From the NCBI RefSeq assembly GCF_033807575.1, contig NC_084726.1, positions 7,874,001 through 7,938,000 of the forward strand: 64,000 nt of DNA, in the 5' to 3' direction. Shown here piece after piece: positions 24,762-37,000 of this stretch. A program made the translations under genes and the position numbers. Positions within the stretch are counted from its first letter, which is position 1; every line of letters begins with the position of its first letter. The notes beneath the pieces are model-generated. The model saw only the letters and a list, made by a program, of their open reading frames with translations, did no database searches and was not told where the DNA came from. Source of the stretch: Cydia pomonella (lineage: Eukaryota > Arthropoda > Insecta > Lepidoptera > Tortricidae).

Positions 24762-25140
24762 GAGCCGTTACGCACTGTCGAATAGTCGCCGGCGATGGTC
24801 TGTCGGCGACCAAAACATAGGCAACTAGGGCCAGGAAGCCAAGCCGAGCGCAAACATCACTAAAACATCTTGTGTTCTTCACAACTATGTTTAAGAAACA
24901 GATGGATACAAATTTGTCAGCTCGCAGTGTGAACGCTTCCATTTGAATTGAAACCGTTTCTAGTGGTCGGCGGCGACCAGCAGACGCTTGTGCGTCGTCA
25001 GTACGCATCGAGCCGCCGAGTCCCCCGAGCGACCGGCGACTAAGTGACTAAGTAAACGCCTTGGTATATAAACATATAGAAAATCACAGTCGCCGTTGAC
25101 TGAGTCGCCGCGGCGACCAGTCGACCATGTGTAATAGTTC
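24762..25140. mobile_element. PIF/Harbinger-like MITE
   Basis: TTA at both flanks (24759, 25141) and inverted ends GAGCCGTTACGCACTGTCGA / GAACTATTACACATGGTCGA (14 of 20 alike). Rich in gtcgcc/ggcgac palindromes. Confidence 0.55.
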
Positions 25141-25306
25141 TTAGGGGACAAATGCATTATTGTCGAAACCATATTTTACTCCGAAGGAACTGAGACGGAC
25201 GGTGCGTTTAGAGATTTTAGAATGAGATTCTGTTTCTGTAAAATTTGTTTTTACACACGAATTAATGCTCCCATTTATATTTAGAACAAATCTACTAATT
25301 TAGTTA

Positions 25307-25388
25307 CTAGAGCGTCAGACCAAGACAAGTCTGCAACGATTCTGATAGCTATCAAAATCGTTGCAGACTGATCTTAGTCTGACTCTAG
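25307..25388. mobile_element. MITE family H, short hairpin copy
   Basis: ctagagcgtcagacc..aagtctgcaacgatt pairs with aatcgttgcagact..gtctgactctag; only ~15 bases remain between arms. Confidence 0.75.
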
Positions 25389-25890
25389 ATAGGTATAAAT
25401 GTAGTGATACAAATTATTATACCAAATACTTTTTACTCTTCTACTTATCAAGATCCAAACTAATGCGGCTAAGTAGGTACTAGGTACCTCATTTTACTAC
25501 ATAGCTAATAGTTTCTATGGACCACTTTCAGTCTCCATCATCAAAATAACTAAACGTTTTTCCGCTACACACTTCACTTTCTTTAGTTACACATGGAGGC
25601 AATATGGAGCAACGTGAATCATCTTCAAACCAAGCGTATCGACCACCGATGAACCTGAATTTAAATTCACCACGAGCGCTCCACATTGTCTGAGTTGTTT
25701 TCACTCCGTTTTTTCGAGTTACGTGTCAAGAACAATACGGGGCAGTACAAACAGATAAAGCTATGCAAGTAGGACGGCAAACAGGGACGGGTATTTGGAA
25801 ATAAAACACCTGCTCCCGCGTATGTTACTTGTGGGGAAAGGGACAAGGGATAGCGTTTAAAAAAAAGCAAACTTGGCTACTTTATCTACT

Positions 25891-26222
25891 TTTTAATACT
25901 ACGTCGGTGGCAAACAAGCATACGGCCCGCCTGATGGTAAACAGTTACCGTAGCCTATGGACGCATGAAACTCCAGAGGTGTTACATACACATTGCCGAC
26001 CTTAACACCCCGCACCCTCGTTGAGCTCTTGCAACCTTACTCGCCGGCAGAAACACAACTCTTTGAGTAGGGCTCCTTCCGGGCTTCCCCAGCTGGGCTC
26101 TGCTCTAGATCTGGAATGACATCCGCTGAGCTGTGCCTTACCACACAAAGCGAGATGACATTCACAGTGTCCATACCTTCTTTGGACGTGGTTTAAGGAC
26201 ATACCCGGATTCAAAAACTGTG
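25891..26222 (+). repeat. Dispersed repeat D copy
   Basis: Extends the family 3' end to ggacgtggtttaaggacata; an internal deletion removes the ggctgcggttttctgtaagg block. Confidence 0.8.
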
Positions 26223-26889
26223 ATTTTTGTGGCCGGGTTGTTGTTTTGCTAACACTTGAGATCACGTTTGGTCACTAGACCCTGTTACCGTTTTATTTTT
26301 CTGAACAACTTGGATATTTGAACGGTGGAAAAAGGCCAATGTGTCTATTATGGCCTTACCAATGTTCTTAATGTCAAAGAAATAATACTTATAACGTCTC
26401 TATGTTTGGATATGTAGATAACTTGTGCTTCCTTCACAACAAAACGGCTAAACGGGTTACGAACGGCATATACATAATTTATAAACCAGAATAGTATATA
26501 GTACTTATAGGAATTTTTCATCTCGGAATTTATCCAAAAAGGGTTACACTTTTGTACTATAGTACTAAGGGGGGAGGGGGTGGGGGCAGTTTAATGAATT
26601 CGTAGACAAAATCGTAAGAGGTTAATCTTACATATAAATATTTGTATTTAATGCCTAAAGGGACACTTGATGACTTCTTTACCCATTCGTAACTCGCTCC
26701 CTCTCGTCCCGTGTCCCACTAAACTATAATGTCGGTAAATATTTGAAAACATATATGTGCTGGTAAACGTGGTGTTGCTTACCTTGAAAGCAAGAGTTCT
26801 GACACGGCCCCGATCTTTGGAATGGGCACGGGAATGATTCCGAACATTTGGGCATACCTAAATATTTAAGTAGGGCGAATAGAATAAAT

Positions 26890-27655
26890 AAAACGGTCAA
26901 GTGCGCGTTGGACTCACCCACCGAGGGTTCCATTCATAATGCTCCTGGCGCATTCCCTTTTTGGGGTCGGCCCTCCTGATACATGATCGCCACTTGTTGC
27001 GATCTTTAGTCCTTGCTGGCGTTAGACCTAACTCCGTCATGTCCTTAGAGATGGTTCTAGTTCAGCTGGTTGGCGGGTGACCTCTGCCTCTCTTGCCCCC
27101 ATCTATATCCATCATTCGTCTCGTCAAATGGTGTTCCTACATCTATATCTGCAACTTTAAAAGTACCTCTGATATACTCATTCCGAATTTTATCTAACCG
27201 AATAACACCTCCAGACCAGCGCAGCATTTTCATTTCAGTGACATGCACATGTTCAGTGATCCACTGAGGGTTCCGTACAAAAATAACTTATTTTTTTATT
27301 TTGTTATATATTTATTTATTTTCGCAGATTTAGGATTGAAAATTTTCCCTGTACTTGTAGAGTAAGACGATTTACTTGCTAAATTTCATAGTTCTAATAG
27401 GTCAACGGGAAGGTCTAAATCTACGTTTTTGCGGCATAAACGGCCGTATCTTTTTTTACATTCATTTAGAAGCTTGATTTTTTCACAGCTTCAAAAGACT
27501 GTAGACCTGTATATATTGTTGTAATTTCAATTCGATACCTTTACGTCTTCCCGAGATAGAGGGTCTTAACAGACAGACGGCCGGACGGACAGCCGGACAA
27601 CAAAGTGATCCTATAAGGATTCCACTTTTTCCTTCTGAGGTACGGAACCCTAAAA
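26890..27655 (+). repeat. Repeat F, split by a LINE
   Basis: Left end aaacggtcaagtgcgcgttg at 26892, right end tacggaaccctaaaaa near 27652, with the LINE 26932-27260 inserted between duplicated CCACYGAGGGTTCC. Confidence 0.75.
26932..27260 (-). mobile_element. 5'-truncated LINE inserted with a 14-bp target duplication
   Basis: Minus frame reads HVTEMKMLRWSGGVIRLDKI then RNEYIRGTFKVA, the TEMRMLRW..RLDR-x-RNEYIRG signature of RTE-type LINEs. It is flanked by CCACCGAGGGTTCC at 26918-26931 and CCACTGAGGGTTCC at 27261-27274, a target-site duplication inside a GGTTCCGTA-family repeat. Confidence 0.8.
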
Positions 27656-28963
27656 ATTACCTAATCATTTTTATACCACGTTATTGGTCAATAAGCACAG
27701 CCCACCCGTGGGCCTATCCAAGTGATAGTCGTTGATACAAAACACCTATCGAAAGCGTAATAATATGTGGAAATGTACTTTTTTTTGTGGCTTTTACTCC
27801 CTGCCAATTTGCACAGGGTGGATTCGCCAATATCGGTGTTTACTTTCACACGTGAGGAGAATGTTCGGTATAATATTTTGAACTTGTGGGAGGATGTACT
27901 TGACCACGGTCCGTTTCGTACCTAACATATGTCACCCGTACATTTTTTTTTCGATCGGCATTTGTCGGTTTACGATTTTCTGTCATGATGATGATAATTA
28001 TTAGGCACCACAACCTATGGGTGTGTACAACTATTACGTTATGTCACATGTGCGTTGTGATTTTGAGAGAATTCAGTTGTCAAAAATCTATTGTTAATGT
28101 TCTCAAACCTACTGCAAATTCGTGCAATATTTCTTACTTTTTTTGATCACATCTTTCTAAACTAAATATCGTGTGACGACTATTGCTAATAATATTTTTA
28201 AATACAGTATGTTTGTATAACGATGGCTAAGCCAAAATTAGCCCTACCAAAATCGGCAAAAATACGTGGCAGTCATCAGATAATCTGTGTTTGTCTGTCC
28301 ATATATTTTTAAAATTAAGTAGTTATTCAAATAGTTAAACTATTTAAATGGATTAAACTTATCACGTATTCAGTATCACGGCTACATCCACCGTGCCGGA
28401 TGGACGGGGCTTAAGATAGACACTTGAGCTTTTAAAATAAACTTTTAAGTTCAATAGCTCTGGAGTGCAGGAAATAAGTTATTCTAACTGTATTGAGATG
28501 GGTTGGGGATTGGTAACAGCGAATATACATTGTAAAATGTATGCAGCTAAATGTGTGTATGTGAAAAAAAAACGCCATGTTTAATGAAGCTATGATGCTA
28601 TATACATAACACGGAACATTGCGTCAAGTTTCAATGTACTTTGTAAGTAGGCAATTTGAAACCATTTCTACAGTTAAAACCAATAAAAAGTAACTGAAAA
28701 GAAATAAAGTACCTAGTTAATTGTTAAAAAATCTGCCTCCGCTAAGACGAGCCAAGCGAAGCGCAAGGGCACTACCTACCTTTTCTCGAAGTGCTTCGTC
28801 GTTTTTTTAAATCCTCATTACTTGATTATCCCAGATAAACAAAATTCTAAATATATTTATACGAATAATCATCTTAGTCCGACTTATATCCATCTCTAGA
28901 TCAGCGTGATAGTCGTAGCATCATAAGTCATAATATTACATTATAACCGGTATTAGGTACATA
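27656..28963. other. No recognised feature
   Basis: AT-rich with short frames only, between a split repeat F and a hAT-type element. Confidence 0.45.
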
Positions 28964-29138
28964 CAGGGCCGGATTTAGGGGAGGGCAACCGGGGCTACTG
29001 CCCCGGGCCTCCACAAAAGAGGGGCCCCCCACAATAGAGAATTCGGTAAATTTACCATTTTATTTGGAAAAAATTTGGGGCCAGGGGGCTTCCACTCCTT
29101 TATTGCCCGAGGCCTCCAGACCTCTAAATCCGGCATTG
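28964..29138. mobile_element. hAT-type MITE
   Basis: 8-base duplication GGTACATA (28956-28963, 29139-29146) around inverted ends CAGGGCCGGATTTAG / CTAAATCCGGCATTG. 175 bases. Confidence 0.9.
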
Positions 29139-29146
29139 GGTACATA

Positions 29147-30202
29147 ATACATGGTCGATAAATGGTTTACGAATTTGAAGACAACTTGCAATACAAATCT
29201 TGCATAAATTGTATTTAAATTGAAAGTTTCTATATAGCTTAAGCCGTCTTATGACAGGCGTCTCGGCTTTTGACGATGATTTCATATTATATAAACTCAT
29301 TAGAGACGAGCTAGGATCCGACAATACAACTATAAATTCCTGCCAATTATTCGCGATTGTCAGCTTTTGCGAATAACTGACAGGTCGATATCGTCCGGGG
29401 AACTGGTAATCAGTGGGCGCCTTTAGATTGAAGTCCTCGCACAAAGTATATCGGCGTTGTCCAATGAGTAGAAAATTTTACAAAAAGTTCAAGTTCATTT
29501 ACGAATATACATACGTTATATATCCTTAATAAACCCTTACACCAAGCAATTAGAGCCAGGTTTCGTAACAAAATCTTAAATTTAATTCCCGTTTGGTCTT
29601 AGTCAGTAATTAGATGCAATTGCACTAATGTGTTTTAAACTAATGCGGCTATTACACTAATGAAGTTATCAGCAGTTAGTAAGTGTTGAAACGCATTCAG
29701 TGTTTCATTCATAAATGTTCACTCGATTTCCGCACGGTCTTAGGTGGTTATACGTCACCGGATCAGTAGGCCTAGCACAGGAGCCCGTGAGATAGACTAC
29801 CTACCCGTCCCGCTCTAGTTAATATAGTTAGAAAAAAAGGAGGGCTTTTATTAGAAGAGGGCTTTTTGAGGTGGTGATGGTGAGTGATGGGTAAGGGCGA
29901 GATACTGTCCCGTCGTTAGCAAGCCCCTCAAGGATCGTTGAGTGTGTTGGTATGAACCCTGCGATCTTGACCAGATCGAGGAGCCGTCTTGTTGGGCGCC
30001 TAAGATCAATATGACAATTAGCCTGACAATTATGTGAGCTATGACCAGGACGACACTGGAAAACTGTTAAATGATGACATCAAACGACCGGTCCGATCCT
30101 TGGGGGAGTATTTTGTCCAGCAGTTCAATGGGCATGTTTTGCCTCATTTCATGATGATCAGAAGCGTATTAGGTTACTTATACCTAAGGAATCGCTGTGG
30201 GC
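29147..30202. other. No recognised feature
   Basis: A 106-codon minus frame at 29124-29444 overlaps the hAT element end and has no domain pattern. Confidence 0.45.
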
Positions 30203-30534
30203 TTCTTCTTCCTTCTTCCTCGCACTTTCCCGGCATTTTACCACGGCTCATGAGACCCTGGGGTCCGCTCGGCAACTAATCCCAAGATTTGGCGTAGGCA
30301 CTAGTTTTTTCTAAAGCGACTGCCATCTGACCTTCCAACCCAGAGGGTAAACTAGGCCTTTTTGGGATTAGTCCGGTTTCTTTACGATGTTTTCCTTCAC
30401 CGAAAAGCGAGTGGTAAATATCAAATTATATTTCGTACATAAGTTCCGAAAAACTCATTGGTGCTAGCTGGGGTTTGAACCCGCGACCTCCGGATTGCAA
30501 GCCGCACGCTCTTACCGCTAGGCCACCAGCGCTT
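30203..30534 (-). mobile_element. SINE family B, full copy
   Basis: Intact head (gtggcctagcggtaagagcg) and B box (gggttcaaacccc) on the minus strand. Lies 460 bases upstream of the first visible adhesion-gene exon. Confidence 0.87.
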
Positions 30535-30998
30535 CCTCAAAATAGGCAATACCTCAAAATACACTCTATAGTATTTTGTGCAATAGGTACATAATAACGG
30601 TTCTTAAAATTCAAGGGCCGAAGTTACAACACAAAACGAAGTTAACTTTTGTAAAGACAGACCCGAGAATTTTAAGACTTAATAATGTAGGTACACAATA
30701 TTTTTTCTAAGATAGCAAACACGCAAAATTATAAATAAAATCAATAATATTGTTTTGTAGATCTATGCCTAGAAGTAAGAATTAAAAAGATAGTTGTATA
30801 ATATTCCTAAGAACACTGGTTTTAGGATCCTAATACAGGCAGGGGCGCCGGGGCCCCGCGCGCCGCGCTTCTTATGAAGTTGATTTCGATCTCACTAACT
30901 GTCATATAATGACAGTTTTGAGAGTGCTGGGTAGAAAAAAACATTACCTACCTACTATTTAAATCACTATTTAATGTATGTACGTCTGTTTGTTTCAG

Positions 30999-31088
30999 AA
31001 GCGAGACACTCGCTGGAGCGACGAGAGGCTGATGTGGACTTCTTCCAAGATGACCCGGGCTCCGACAACGAACAAAACGATGAAGGAG
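30999..31088 (+). CDS. Adhesion gene exon: acidic N-terminal segment
   Basis: Acceptor tgtttcag, donor gtaaat. It reads ARHSLERREADVDFFQDD and continues acidic (Asp/Glu-rich) into the next exon (phase 1 in, phase 1 out). This is probably the start of the mature protein just after signal cleavage. No known domain covers it. Confidence 0.75.
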
Positions 31089-34000
31089 GTAAATATTTTG
31101 GTAGTGTCGTACTAAGCTGAATCTGCATGGCATCTAGAATGACAAAGTGTGATATAATGTCAAATTTATATATGAAAATATAACGTTCATAATGATGACA
31201 CTCTCACACTTTGTTCTGTTCAAATTGGCGCAAAGTTCGCGTATACGGCCATAACCATTTCTTTGTCCCTAGATCGATAAACGCCAATTGAAGAGTAAAT
31301 AAAATTATCGGGAAGACGAAAAGTTCGTGATCCTTTCCATACTTTATTTTAGCTACAAATTTTAAAGTCGAGTGTCAATCAAAGAGTAAACATATTTTAG
31401 AAAAATTTAAAAATCCTGGTGTTTCCTTCTATCGACGAACCTCCACAAAAGAGCGATATTCTACCTCAAGTGAGATTGGTGAGAAGGCTGTTTGAGGGTT
31501 TCGTAGTCAGTTTACTTTTCTCATAGTTTTGCCATGTCCGTCTAAAAAGAATGTGTCCACCCCCTCCCTGTAATTTTTTAATCATGGGTCCGCTTTGCTG
31601 ACTTAATGATAATTACTAATAGCTCCCGTTCAAGGCAACCTATTATGTATTGAACGGGTAACTACGGAACGGAGCAAGGCCCAACATGCTCTTGGCTGAT
31701 TTTTAGGGTTCCGTAGCCAAATGGCAAAAAAACCCTGATGGATTCGTCATGTCCGTGTCTGTCCGTTTATGTCACAGCCACTTTTTTCCGAAACTATTAA
31801 GAACTATACTGTTCAAACTTGGTAAGTAGATGTATTCTATGAACCGCATTATGATTTTCACACAAAAATAGAAAAAGAACAATAAATTTTGGGGGTTCCG
31901 CATACTTAGAACTGAAACTCAAATTTTTTTTTTTCATCAAACCCATACTTGTGGGGTATCTATGGATAGGTCTTCAAAAATGATATTGAGGTTTCTAATA
32001 TCATTTTTTTCTAAACTGAATAGTTTGCGCGAGAGAAACTTCCAAAGTGGTAAAATGTGTCCCCCCCCCCTTGTAACTTCTAAAATAACAGAATGATAAA
32101 ACTAAAAAAATATATGATGTACATTACCATGCAAACTTCCACCGAAAATTAGTTTGAACGAGATCTAGTAAGTAGTTTTTTTTTTAATACGTCATAAATG
32201 GTACGGAACCCTTCATGGGCGAGTCCGACTCGCACTTGGCTGCTTTTTATTATTTAATAAGATTTATCTTTGATTACAGACGATGAAGACGGACCTGTTC
32301 CGAATGCCACCATCCTCACCAAGCCGGAGGTGTATAAAGTGCCCATAGGAGTAGGGGTACGGTTGGAGTGCAGAATTGATATCCCAGGTAACACCAAAAT
32401 TGCTACAATTAATGCAAAATATGACAAACCACCATTTAATCAGACTGAAAACAAACAAGTCAGACCCAGCTACATCTGCACAGGCCTTGCTATGACAGAG
32501 CGTGCTGAGTGTGGATGTATTTATACATACATACATTTAATCACGCCTATTTCCCGAGGCAGAGACCACGGATTTCCACTTGCTACGATCGACATACCTC
32601 TTTCACTGCCTTCACTTTCATAACATTCCTCATACACGCCCGCCGGTTTAGGTTGCTCTTAACCTGGCCTTTCTTCAGGATTTCCCCGATTTGTTCAGAG
32701 AAAGTGCGCCGAGGTCTACCCCTTCCAGCTCTCTGTTCTACTCCTTCCTTATTCACTCTCTTTGTTAGCATGTGGTGTATTTGAGTGAGTGTGTGTGTGT
32801 GAGTGTGGAATAGTCCTCATAAATGTCAAATATGTGTGAGAATTTCAATCCATCGTTTATCGCACCGGCACCCCACACTTGTTATTTCAAAGTCGGTGCA
32901 GAGTATTTATGTCAATCGTCACCCAGCGTTCCCGTTTCAGTTTGGGCAAAAATGCTTTCGTATGTTCGGCCCTCTGCAAGTCGCATTTCACAATCGATTC
33001 TCGTAAAATTTTATAAGCGTTCGATAAGTAATTATGTTTTTAGTGCTCCGTTTGTTCACGAAGTTATTATAGGATCACTTCGGTTTGCAAATCTGCAAAA
33101 TTCGTTTTTCTCAGAGACCGTTTGACGTAGATAGATATTTACATAAAATTTGGATAACTGTTCCAAGTAACTACCAGCACTAACAGCTTTTAGATTTTTT
33201 GCATAATAGCGTCGCCAGTATGCGAAGACAGCTCACAGAGCCTCTAGTTATTAGGTGTCATCTATTTTGATTTATGGCACTTATAATGCAGTCGTCTCGC
33301 TGTCTAGCAGCCATGACAGTTAACCGGACGCGCGTGCGCATCACTTTTGGCGCCGGACACGTCCCATCGTCAAATCTTGCTGACAATTCATAAACCTTTT
33401 TCCATGAGACATAAGGCTCAACTCTGTTAAATTAAGATTTTTTTAGTGCCATCGTTCAAACTGTTAACTGATAAAACATAACCCTTATTTTAAAGACATA
33501 AGATTCACCTCTGATCAGCTAAAAATGTTGCTATCGCGTGCGCACAGTTTTAGCGCCACCGGATCTGACATGTTCATGTTGCGTCACTTTTATTACCCGT
33601 GAATAATTGAACAGCACGCTCCTGACCTTAGATAGACCTTAATATTATTGAAATACGGCCTAAAAATGGTCGATTAAGAGTGTGGACTATAGAACATAGT
33701 TTTACGACTTTTTTATGCTGATTTTCACTTCCTCAACCTGGGTGACAATAGACGCTACCAAATTTCTGATTCCGCTAATGAAAAATAATCAAAGGAAGTC
33801 CACACTGAACTCTATAACCGACTTATTTACATCAATTACTAAACGCCCGATTCGAACTTTAAGATACGTCATCCATTTGCTAAAGATACGATATGGACAA
33901 CGGGTGGTGGGTAGAAATGATAGATGGGTTCGACTAGTGGCTCTGTGTGTTGTAGACCTCGCGAAAATCCGTAGCTCCGCCATTTTGAATTCTAAAAACT

Positions 34001-37000
34001 CATCATCTTCCTCGCGTTGTCCCGGCATTTTTGCCACTGCTCATGGGAGCCTGGGGCGTTTTTACCAAAGCGAATGCCATTTGACCTTCCAACCCAGAGG
34101 GTAAACTAAGCCTTATTGGATTAGTCCGATTTCCTCACAATGTTTTCCTTCACCGTAAAGCGACTGGCAAATATCAAATGATATTTCGTACATAAATTCC
34201 GAAAAACTCATTGATATGATTCGGGTTTGAACCCCGACCTTTAAAAACTAAATCAACAAAAATATATATATTTCTCGTGAAGCAGTTGAAAAATGCAACC
34301 TAGAGAGAGGATACAGCCTAGAAATACATAAGAAAGCAAATCTTCAATAAAAGAGCGATCTTAAAGACCAACAATGCACTTCCAACCCCTCCGGTGTTGT
34401 GTGTCCATGGGCGATTGTAATCGCTTACCATCAAGCGATTCCTCTACTCGTTTGCCTCCTATATCATATAATAAATCATTTTTAATCTGGAACGGAGACG
34501 TTTGCTTTTGCTCGGTCAATGATTTCTTGATTTCATCATAACTTCTGCTTATGGTTTCAGATACAATGGTAACCTGGATGAGAGGAGATATAGGCCTGGT
34601 CGTGCTTGGTACACTGATGGCTGATTCGGCAAAATATCAGAAGTATGTACCTGCAAAAAAAGAATAACAGGAGTGTTCGAATTGGTCGAACATACACTGA
34701 TATCAAAATTATATTTGAATGATGTCATTTAGTTATCGTGCGTCTCGCTCAGGCCAATACATGTACGGACAAGTACCAGCGCAATATCGTGCATTGCATG
34801 AAATCATTCTGATGTCAGTGTACGTTCGAATGAGCCTGTAAATCTGCTATGTTTCTATATTATTTATCTATATATATTATTAGTCTTTTATAGTTATATA
34901 TAACACTGGAACTTTTCTTAAAACTAGACTTACAGTTTCCTTAATGAAAATATTTTAACATCATGCTTATTAAGTAGTTTCTACACTTTCTACATAGTAA
35001 AACAGAGCTATTTGTGCGTGCAAAAACAAAACACACAAAAATAAAGAAAAATTATGAGAATAAAAATATAAGAGCATTATAACAACCTTATGGTATTGTT
35101 ACTAATTATTTACAAACTGAATTCTCAGTGATGTGATTTAAATTTAATTTAATCTTTATACGATCGAATACGGCGGATCTATATACGAAATTCTTTGTGC
35201 TTAACGTCTATACTCCAATATAATAAATAGGTATAATATTAAAGGAACTAGCTGCTACCATAGAAGAGACCATGCTGCATGTATACTGTAAACACGTTCG
35301 TTATAGGTTAGCTGCCTTGATACATATATATTTTTTTATCCTATGTCGGTGGCAAACAAGCATACGGCCTGCTTGATGGTAAGCAGTCTCCGTAGCCTAT
35401 GTACGCCTGCAACTCCAGAGGAGTTAAGTGCGCGTAGCCGACCCTAACACTCCGCACCCTCGTTGAGCTCTGGCAACCTTACTCACAGGCAGGAACACAA
35501 CAGTATGAGTAGGGTCTAGAGTTATTTGGCTGCGGTTTTCTGTAAGGTGGAGGTACTTCCCCAGTTGGGCTCTACTCTAGATCTGGAATGACATCCACTG
35601 GCTGTGCCCTACCACACAAAGCAAGATGACATTCCCAACGCCCATACCTCTCTTTTGGACGTAGTTTAAGGACGTACCCGGGTCCAAACGGGTACATTCG
35701 TACCTAATGATATCTTAACGTAACCTGTCCGTTTCAGGAGCGGTACCGACCTCATCATCAACAACGTGACGCAGGCCGACGCTGGTGGTTACGTATGCAA
35801 GGTTGAGCAAACGCCACCCGTGCAGATTGAGCATAAAGTCGATGTAGTTCAAGCTGCTCAAATTACGAGTAAGTTGTATTTGTTAACACAAATAACAAGC
35901 TAACTACGAAGTAATATATATGTCTATGAAGCTAACGCAAGCCGACTTCGATGGCGACTCTAGTAGTGCAAGGTTGAGCAAACTGGACAGACTGAGCATA
36001 AGATTGATGTGGTTCAAATCCTAGCTACACTATAAAGTTACCCCGCGACCAACCCCCCCCCCCCCCCCCATGCACGTTGAACGGCGATGGATAACCTTTG
36101 CACCAAGAAGGTCTCAGAGCGAGGATCCAAATCTCTCTCCCATATGATCATATCTTGTAGATAGGAACTAAGTAAACAGAATATTGTTTTTACATTTTCA
36201 GGCATTTCTGCTTCTGACGACGGCAGACCTGCCCCAGGCGCGGATCTTACCTTAACTTGCACCGCTATCGGCTTCCCCGCTCCGAAGATCATTTGGTCCA
36301 AGTTGGTCAATGGACAGGTATGCTTAAATTTTTGCTTAACTCTAAAACGGGGTTTATGTTCAATTTTTTTCCCCGTATCAAATCAATAGACCACGAAACA
36401 CTACATTTTGGATGCTCTAGCAATTCGGCATATTATAAACCATAATTATAATAAGTGGTGGTTGGATCAAGTGTCAGATGCAGAAGGCGGTAATCTTGGA
36501 CACGGCGCGGATAGTCCGGCGGTTCCTGTCTCTGCGGCTCTGACCACCGGCAGCTTGGGCCCTGCCCCGCTGCTGGTGGGACCCTAGGTTAGGTTTTTTA
36601 TAATGTGTTTATATGTATTTTGTAATGTTTTGTAAGTGTTTTTATATTTTATTTTCATATTATGAATAACCTAACCCAAGATGTTAAATAAATAAAATAC
36701 CTACTGTAAGAATGTTGATGCAGAGGTAACTTATTCGGACTCTAAACCCCGACGGCAAAAGAGATCGTAGCTTTCCAACGGATGAAATGCCATTTTTTTA
36801 ACCAAGCGAAAATGTTGTCTGTAGAGATGGTTTTTAAACATGTTACAACTCACTAGATGACGCCGTTTTAATTTTTATTACGGTATAAATTTAAAAATGG
36901 ATATTATTTAATTACAGAACGCAAAACTTGGTGAAGGCGCCATCCACACCATTAAGAACGTGAAGGTGGAAGATTCTGGAAAGTACTTCTGCTACGCGAT

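Noticed and set aside
24185..25172. Minus ORFs of 70-86 codons
   Set aside because: Mostly within a Harbinger-like element or repeat-rich DNA; no domain or conserved motif.
25307..25388. pre-miRNA hairpin
   Set aside because: The same ends occur in two longer elements at 22228 and 41832, so it is a short MITE copy.
36038..36310. 90-codon minus ORF
   Set aside because: Antisense to the Ig2 exon and the C run; no domain, and the plus strand has clear splice sites and Ig residues.
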